Source: a virus. Taken from it: a stretch of 42,158 bases of DNA. The stretch covers positions 1 to 42,158 of the IMG/VR virus record IMGVR_UViG_3300033150_000759, one strand, 5' to 3'. The notes beneath the pieces were generated by a model. It was not told where the DNA came from. It did not search any database and saw nothing but the letters and a program-made list of their open reading frames with translations. Every line of letters starts with the position of its first letter. The first letter of the stretch is position 1. A program made the position numbers and the translations under genes. Shown here piece by piece: positions 38,061 to 42,158 of this stretch.

Positions 38061-39555
38061 ATTCCATAATTTCTGTAATTTTTATGGAGACCATGAATTT
38101 GAATTTGATAAATTAACGTTTATCAAAGGCAAAAATGGTACTGGAAAGTCTACATTGGCTTTTTATGGGGTCGTATTTGTTCTCCAGGGATATACGGTTA
38201 AATCATCTTTGACTGATTTACCTACCAGAAATAAGGCTAAAAATTGCTGGGCTGAATTAGAATTTGAGCATGCAGGGCATGAATATATGGTAAGACGAGA
38301 AGTGCCAACTAAAATTTCTATTAAGGAAGATGGTCAAGAATTAAATAATTTACAATCGACTGCTGAAAGAAATAGATATTTGACTAATATATTTGGAAAC
38401 ATAAGTACATTTCAACAATTTAGAATGATAGATGCTTATGATAAAGAAGTTAATTTTTTAGCTCAGGGTAATACTACTATGAAAAAGATTTTATTTTCTT
38501 TACATGAAGATAAGTTCAATTCAAAAAGAGATACTTTATTAAAGCTAAAGCATGAACGAGAAGTCTATAACAAAGATAAAGCTGTTATTTATAAACATTT
38601 CCCTTCAGTAAAGCGTCTTGAATTACTTAAAAAGAAATTAAGCAATACACAGACTCAATTAGCTAACGTCCACAAAGAAGAGCTTGATAATAGAGATAAT
38701 AAATTAGATATTAATAAAAAAATAACAGAATTGCAAACAAAGAAAAGTTATAATGAAAGTAATATTAATAAGACCAAAACTAAAAATTTTTGTTATGCGT
38801 GCAGGAGAAAAATGACTGAGGAAGACAGAAATAAAGTTATTACTGAATTAACTGCTAAGATTGAAAGTATAAATATAGAACTTACTCCATTGACAGACCA
38901 ATTAGACGAGATTACTGCTATTGAAGGTCACTATAAAGAAATTATTAATAATATTAATAACGTTATTAATAGGATTAATAGACGATTAATGCGTCTGGAA
39001 GGTCGTTTGCAACAAAAGGATTATAAATATACAGATAAAGACGTTCTGGTCATTAAACGAGCCATAGATGAACTTAATAAATTCTCTACAGAATATCTTA
39101 TTGCCAGCATTAAAGACTTAGAACCTATTATTAATTCAGTTTTAAATAAAATAGGATTTACTCTAAGTTTTGACATAGATTTAAAAGGTAGATTTGATAT
39201 AATCTTGACTACTGCCGATGGGCAATATAGTTATAAAGATTTATCAACTGGGCAAAGGCTGATTCTTCAGATAGCTTTTAAATTAGCCCTATTATTAGAC
39301 AAAGGAGAGGAGGGATTATTAATTGCCGACGAAGGAATGTCAGCATTAGATAGAGAAAATTTACTTCATGTTATAAATCTTTTCGAAAATCTACCATTTC
39401 AATTAGTTTTTGTTTTACACAACTTCGATGAACCACCAATTAGCGTAAAAGTCATTAACCTAAGTGCGGAGGAGGAAAAGGATGTTAAAACAATTGTTAA
39501 GACCAGTTGTAAAAAAACTGGAAGCAAGAAGACAAAAAGTAAAAAAGTCTCTTGA
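38041..39555 (+). CDS. sbcC: SbcC/Rad50-like ATPase (phage gp46-type)
   Basis: ATPase partner of the SbcD-like nuclease. Walker A FIKGKNGTGKSTL is near residues 28-39. Zinc-hook Cys251 and Cys254 lie in NFCYACRRKM between two short coiled coils, and the ABC signature is LSTGQRLILQ at about 401. Walker B LLIADEGMSALDR has Asp430 and Glu431. At 504 aa the coiled coil is much shorter than in bacterial SbcC (about 1000), as in phage T4 gp46. Its 3' end overlaps the next gene by 74 bases. Confidence 0.92.
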   Translation: MILKKIKFHNFCNFYGDHEFEFDKLTFIKGKNGTGKSTLAFYGVVFVLQGYTVKSSLTDLPTRNKAKNCWAELEFEHAGHEYMVRREVPTKISIKEDGQELNNLQSTAERNRYLTNIFGNISTFQQFRMIDAYDKEVNFLAQGNTTMKKILFSLHEDKFNSKRDTLLKLKHEREVYNKDKAVIYKHFPSVKRLELLKKKLSNTQTQLANVHKEELDNRDNKLDINKKITELQTKKSYNESNINKTKTKNFCYACRRKMTEEDRNKVITELTAKIESINIELTPLTDQLDEITAIEGHYKEIINNINNVINRINRRLMRLEGRLQQKDYKYTDKDVLVIKRAIDELNKFSTEYLIASIKDLEPIINSVLNKIGFTLSFDIDLKGRFDIILTTADGQYSYKDLSTGQRLILQIAFKLALLLDKGEEGLLIADEGMSALDRENLLHVINLFENLPFQLVFVLHNFDEPPISVKVINLSAEEEKDVKTIVKTSCKKTGSKKTKSKKVS

Positions 39556-39880
39556 GTTAGCCGACCAAAAACAGACTGTTGATTATCTTGTTATGGGTTA
39601 TAAGTTCTTAAAATGGGCTGAAAACCAACTTCCAAATAGACATGCTAAGAAAGCGTTCTTGAAGCGTCTATTAAAAGAAGGTATAACCGAAAATCAAACA
39701 GTTAGATATTTTGCCACGAATCTTCACATGTTCCAATCTCGTATGCAATTTATGGAAGACCAGAAGCGAGCCCGCTTTAATCCTATTAAAAGGATTAAGG
39801 GATTTATTGCTCAACGGAAAGCTAAGAAGGTGGCTAAAGTCAAGAAGGAAGACGAAGGAAAAAAGGAGGTTAAAGTATAA
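39482..39880 (+). CDS. Basic hypothetical protein (132 aa)
   Basis: Starts MLKQLLRPVVKKLEARRQKV at 39482, just after GGAGGAGGAAAAG, and overlaps the SbcC-like gene in another frame by 74 bases. Helical and highly basic (AFLKRLLKEG, KAKKVAKVKKEDEGKKEVKV). No family recognised. The strong ribosome site supports real translation. Confidence 0.6.
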   Translation: MLKQLLRPVVKKLEARRQKVKKSLELADQKQTVDYLVMGYKFLKWAENQLPNRHAKKAFLKRLLKEGITENQTVRYFATNLHMFQSRMQFMEDQKRARFNPIKRIKGFIAQRKAKKVAKVKKEDEGKKEVKV

Positions 39881-40044
39881 TGAAAGTATATATTAATACT
39901 CCTGATAAACAAGGAAGAAAACTCGTAGAGGTAAAATTGATTGAAGAAAGAAAAACAGCTGTTGTAGTAGAATTACCAGATGGTAATCGTATAGTTCGAA
40001 AAAAGAAACGTGATTTGCCAAAAAAAGAGGAAGATAAGTCATGA
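39880..40044 (+). CDS. Small basic hypothetical protein (54 aa)
   Basis: MKVYINTPDKQGRKLVEVKL with alternating strands and a basic tail (VRKKKRDLPKKEEDKS). AAGGAGGTTAAAGTATA precedes the ATG. A small beta-barrel or hairpin is likely. Overlaps the next gene by four bases. Confidence 0.6.
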   Translation: MKVYINTPDKQGRKLVEVKLIEERKTAVVVELPDGNRIVRKKKRDLPKKEEDKS

Positions 40045-40262
40045 TAGTTAAAGCTGAACAACCAGATTCTTATCTATGGCATGTTATCGATAATGATACT
40101 GATAAAGAAATCAGAGGGGTAATTTGGGCTAATGATGAAACAAAAGAATTAGAAAGATATGACATGAATGAAGACGGGACGCCCAAATATACAAGCACAG
40201 ATTTTGTGACTATAAAAGAAAAGAGAAACTTTAGATTAGTTAAAGAAGGAGAAAAATCATGA
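40041..40262 (+). CDS. Small conserved phage protein (73 aa)
   Basis: MIVKAEQPDSYLWHVIDNDT then DKEIRGVIWANDETKELERY. The HVIDNDT(G/D).EI.GVIWA(N/D) pattern is one I associate with small proteins of unknown role in several phages. Begins in the TGA of the preceding gene. Function unknown. Confidence 0.6.
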   Translation: MIVKAEQPDSYLWHVIDNDTDKEIRGVIWANDETKELERYDMNEDGTPKYTSTDFVTIKEKRNFRLVKEGEKS

Positions 40263-40417
40263 TAGAGAAAAAAGAATATAAGGGAAGACCTATTATTAGT
40301 TTGAAAAGAAATGATGAAGATAAGTATCCATTTTCATTTGGAGTTGGTAAAGCAAAATTAATTGTTGAGAATATCGAAGATATTAAAAAGTTTATAGCAG
40401 AGAATGAAACAAAATAA
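40259..40417 (+). CDS. Small hypothetical protein (52 aa)
   Basis: MIEKKEYKGRPIISLKRNDE, then FSFGVGKAKLIVENIEDIKK and an acidic/lysine tail. Typical small beta-alpha phage protein. AAGGAG lies ahead of the ATG, which overlaps the previous TGA. Confidence 0.6.
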   Translation: MIEKKEYKGRPIISLKRNDEDKYPFSFGVGKAKLIVENIEDIKKFIAENETK

Positions 40418-40434
40418 AGGAGGGAAAGAAAATA

Positions 40435-40797
40435 ATGAAGATACAAATTAGAGATTTAGTAGGAATGAAAAAATCTTTACAAAAATTGGCGGAACAAGAT
40501 TTGCCAATTGCAATCTCTTATGAACTACAAAAAATTGTTCAAATTTATAATCAAGAAATTAGTATTTATTCCAAACAGAAAACTAAGATTATAAATAAAT
40601 ATGCGGATATTAAAGATGGTAAAAGGGTTATTCCACCTAAAAAGATTCCTGCATATACTAAAGAGGTAGAACAATTATTGGATTTAAGTGTAAAATTTCC
40701 TGTAAAGAAAATCAAACTTTCGGTTTTAAAGGCTCAGAATGTTAAATTATCAACTGTTGATTTACTTAACTTAGAACCGATAATTGAGAATAAATAA
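40435..40797 (+). CDS. Helical phage protein (120 aa)
   Basis: Starts MKIQIRDLVGMKKSLQKLAE; the middle is DLPIAISYELQKIVQIYNQE and the end LKAQNVKLSTVDLLNLEPII. Layout (helices, then a hinge and a conserved end with leucine-rich LEPII) resembles small phage proteins of unknown role; exact family not asserted. AAAGGAGGGAAAG precedes it. Confidence 0.6.
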   Translation: MKIQIRDLVGMKKSLQKLAEQDLPIAISYELQKIVQIYNQEISIYSKQKTKIINKYADIKDGKRVIPPKKIPAYTKEVEQLLDLSVKFPVKKIKLSVLKAQNVKLSTVDLLNLEPIIENK

Positions 40798-40805
40798 GGT
40801 ATATT

Positions 40806-41144
40806 ATGACTAAGAAAAAAGAGGAGCTAAGACCAGTTAATCTCTTTAGACCTGGAACTAAAGAATATTATAGAGATACACTGGAAAATATTATTGGCAT
40901 GACAATTGATTATGATGGATATAGGTCAAAAAAAGGTTTAAAATCTTTAATTGATGATATAAGAAGACATGCCATTAAAGCTTTGACACATAAAACATTA
41001 TATTTAGGTACTGCCAATACAGCAAAAATAATTCAGAAAGAAAAAGCCATTATTTGTCCTAATTGTGAAAGAAAAATTCCTAATCCTCAACATAGGACTA
41101 AGAGAGGCTGTATTTGGTGTGATGCTAAATATCGCAGAAAATAA
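40806..41144 (+). CDS. Zinc-ribbon protein (112 aa)
   Basis: An N-terminal helical region is followed by IICPNCERKIPNPQH and RGCIWCDAKYRRK, a four-Cys ribbon at the C-terminus. Basic end. Unrecognised; probably a nucleic-acid-associated protein. Confidence 0.6.
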   Translation: MTKKKEELRPVNLFRPGTKEYYRDTLENIIGMTIDYDGYRSKKGLKSLIDDIRRHAIKALTHKTLYLGTANTAKIIQKEKAIICPNCERKIPNPQHRTKRGCIWCDAKYRRK

Positions 41145-41158
41145 TCAACAAAGGAAAC

Positions 41159-41344
41159 ATGGATAACAAGATGTATATATTTAAAAAATGTAATCACTGT
41201 GGTAACATTATTGACCATAAATATAAGTGTGATATTTGTGGAAAGATAATGAAGATAGCATATTTAACTATTGAGTATACAAAATTAAATAGTAAAATAA
41301 TTCATATTTGTTCTAAAAAATGTGAGAAGAAGTGGAGGAAGTAA
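41159..41344 (+). CDS. Small multi-cysteine zinc protein (61 aa)
   Basis: KKCNHCGNIIDHKYKCDICG and a C-terminal HICSKKCEKKWRK hold three Cys pairs, a treble-clef-like arrangement ending like MYM or ribosomal-type fingers. AAAGGAAACATGG precedes the ATG. Function unknown. Confidence 0.6.
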   Translation: MDNKMYIFKKCNHCGNIIDHKYKCDICGKIMKIAYLTIEYTKLNSKIIHICSKKCEKKWRK

Positions 41345-41757
41345 TGAGTAATATACATAAAGTCTGGGGTGAGCGAAGACGAATTCATTTAGATTGTTTA
41401 AATGAAATCGATTTGCTTTATATAAAAAAAGATACTTTTTGTAGTACCCATACACATAAATATAAAACAAATAAGTTTATTGTGGTTCAGGGCAAAATTC
41501 GTATTGAAACAGAATTTGGTCAAAGAACATTAAGTTCAAATGAGTCCTGGGAAGTTAATCCTCCAATTAAGCACAGATTTTATGCTCTTGAAGATTCTGT
41601 CATGATAGAAATTGCATGTATTTCAACTCAATTATGGAATACTATTGGAGCAATTGACCCTAATGATATTAATAGAGAGAGTCAAGGTGGGCGTATAGTT
41701 AATGGAAAAGAAATGACTTTAAATGAAATGAGAGAAAAAGGAATGTTAAACTTATGA
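41344..41757 (+). CDS. Cupin-domain protein, sugar isomerase-like (137 aa)
   Basis: ATG 41344 is chosen because GTGGAGG lies 5 bases upstream; a GTG at 41332 would sit inside that site. The cupin reads CSTHTHKYKTNKFIVVQGKI then WEVNPPIKHRFYALEDSV, with two metal-binding histidines in the first motif and one in the second. It matches the mannose-6-phosphate isomerase-type cupin fold. Overlaps the next gene by four bases. Together they suggest nucleotide-sugar or glycan chemistry; activity unproven. Confidence 0.7.
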   Translation: MSNIHKVWGERRRIHLDCLNEIDLLYIKKDTFCSTHTHKYKTNKFIVVQGKIRIETEFGQRTLSSNESWEVNPPIKHRFYALEDSVMIEIACISTQLWNTIGAIDPNDINRESQGGRIVNGKEMTLNEMREKGMLNL

Positions 41758-42158
41758 AATTTATTAGTCCAGATACTATTCATAGATATATAAAAATGTT
41801 ATCTCAACAAGGATTAAATATTCAATTTGAAGAAAATATTGAAAAAATAAAAAAATCCAATTTACCATTAATTATTTGGAATCCTTATGGTTATTTAACT
41901 TATAATCAAAAAAAATATTTAGATAAATGGGAATTATATCAATGGTATCGACAAAATAATAAGCCAGTTTACATAGTAGAAAGAGGAGCATTTCCTAATC
42001 AAATTTTTATTGACCATACAGGATTTAATGTAGAAAGTACTTTATTAAATAGTAAAAAATGGGATATTCCTTTAACAAAAAAACAAAGCTATCAAATAGA
42101 TAATTATTTAGAAAAATTTAAGAAGGATAAATCAACTTTAGAAAAACAAAAGTTATCA
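41754..42158 (+). CDS. 5' part of a capsule-/glycosyltransferase-like gene (partial, runs off the right edge)
   Basis: 135 codons are seen, with no stop before the window ends. PLIIWNPYGYLTYNQKKYLD, then NNKPVYIVERGAFPNQIFID and HTGFNVESTLL resemble the (Y/V)(I/V)(I/V)ERGA-P-(x)-(F/W)-F-D segment of enzymes related to capsule synthesis and glycosyl transfer. I recall this from memory, and the rest of the protein is missing. The cupin gene just upstream supports a sugar-related function. Confidence 0.5.
   Translation, partial: MKFISPDTIHRYIKMLSQQGLNIQFEENIEKIKKSNLPLIIWNPYGYLTYNQKKYLDKWELYQWYRQNNKPVYIVERGAFPNQIFIDHTGFNVESTLLNSKKWDIPLTKKQSYQIDNYLEKFKKDKSTLEKQKLS

Noticed and set aside
1-42158. 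CRISPR array, insertion sequence, rRNA or tRNA genes
   Set aside because: No regular repeat-spacer pattern, transposase motif, terminal inverted repeats, rRNA-like block or complete tRNA cloverleaf was found on reading. A tRNAscan or Infernal run could still reveal divergent cases.

Overview
The window reads as one arm of a bacteriophage genome, probably a large one. It is strongly AT-rich. Essentially every gene is on the + strand, and neighbouring genes usually overlap by 1-40 bases or are separated by less than 20. Most starts carry an AGGAGG-like Shine-Dalgarno site. Three close matches to the sigma-70 consensus point to a bacterial host that reads the phage with its own RNA polymerase. 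No capsid, tail, terminase, lysis or rRNA gene is recognisable, and I see no tRNA. The window therefore covers replication, recombination, metabolism and many small accessory genes. The host phylum cannot be fixed from the sequence.

Left arm (1-4.3 kb): a RuvB-like branch-migration ATPase, a tyrosine recombinase, two membrane proteins and an unusual density of broken reading frames (1-177, 278-484, 2052-2315 and 4083-4324). Region 4.3-11.2 kb follows the first consensus promoter. It holds small unknown genes, a nucleotidyltransferase-fold protein, a peptide deformylase fused to a SEC-C zinc motif, a small CX5R phosphatase, a MazG-like protein and an Rnl5/DRB0094-type RNA ligase. Region 11.2-13.2 kb carries short genes and a 12-helix transporter of the folate-biopterin (BT1) type.

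A second promoter at 13.2 kb leads into a methyl-donor cassette: a truncated DNA methyltransferase, an archaeal-type S-adenosylmethionine synthetase, an MT-A70 adenine methyltransferase and a nucleoside deoxyribosyltransferase-like protein. Next come a 5'-3' exonuclease, a candidate structured RNA with a 22-bp closing helix (19085-19223), a membrane-anchored trypsin-like protease and an MgtC-like membrane protein. Then comes a primase-polymerase/helicase whose P-loop is split by a LAGLIDADG intein, followed by a RuvC-like resolvase, RecA, HNH and HD-domain proteins and a second nucleotidyltransferase.

A third promoter at 29.0 kb precedes a helical protein and then three consecutive peptidase-like genes (M16, C39-like and HExxH zincin). 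These are followed by family B DNA polymerase, two metallophosphoesterases (one with an HTH front end, one SbcD-like), an SbcC/Rad50-like ATPase and many small proteins. The right edge has a cupin and an incomplete gene resembling capsule or glycosyl-transfer enzymes.

Working together, the recognisable genes give a nearly self-sufficient DNA replication and recombination system: PrimPol/helicase, PolB, FEN-type exonuclease, RecA, SbcCD-like pair, RuvB and RuvC-like. Around it sit RNA repair, methyl-donor supply, nucleotide metabolism, membrane remodelling and a notable set of proteases. The most unusual parts are the SAM synthetase/methyltransferase cassette, the protease cluster, the structured RNA, the split P-loop, and the transporter and MgtC genes.
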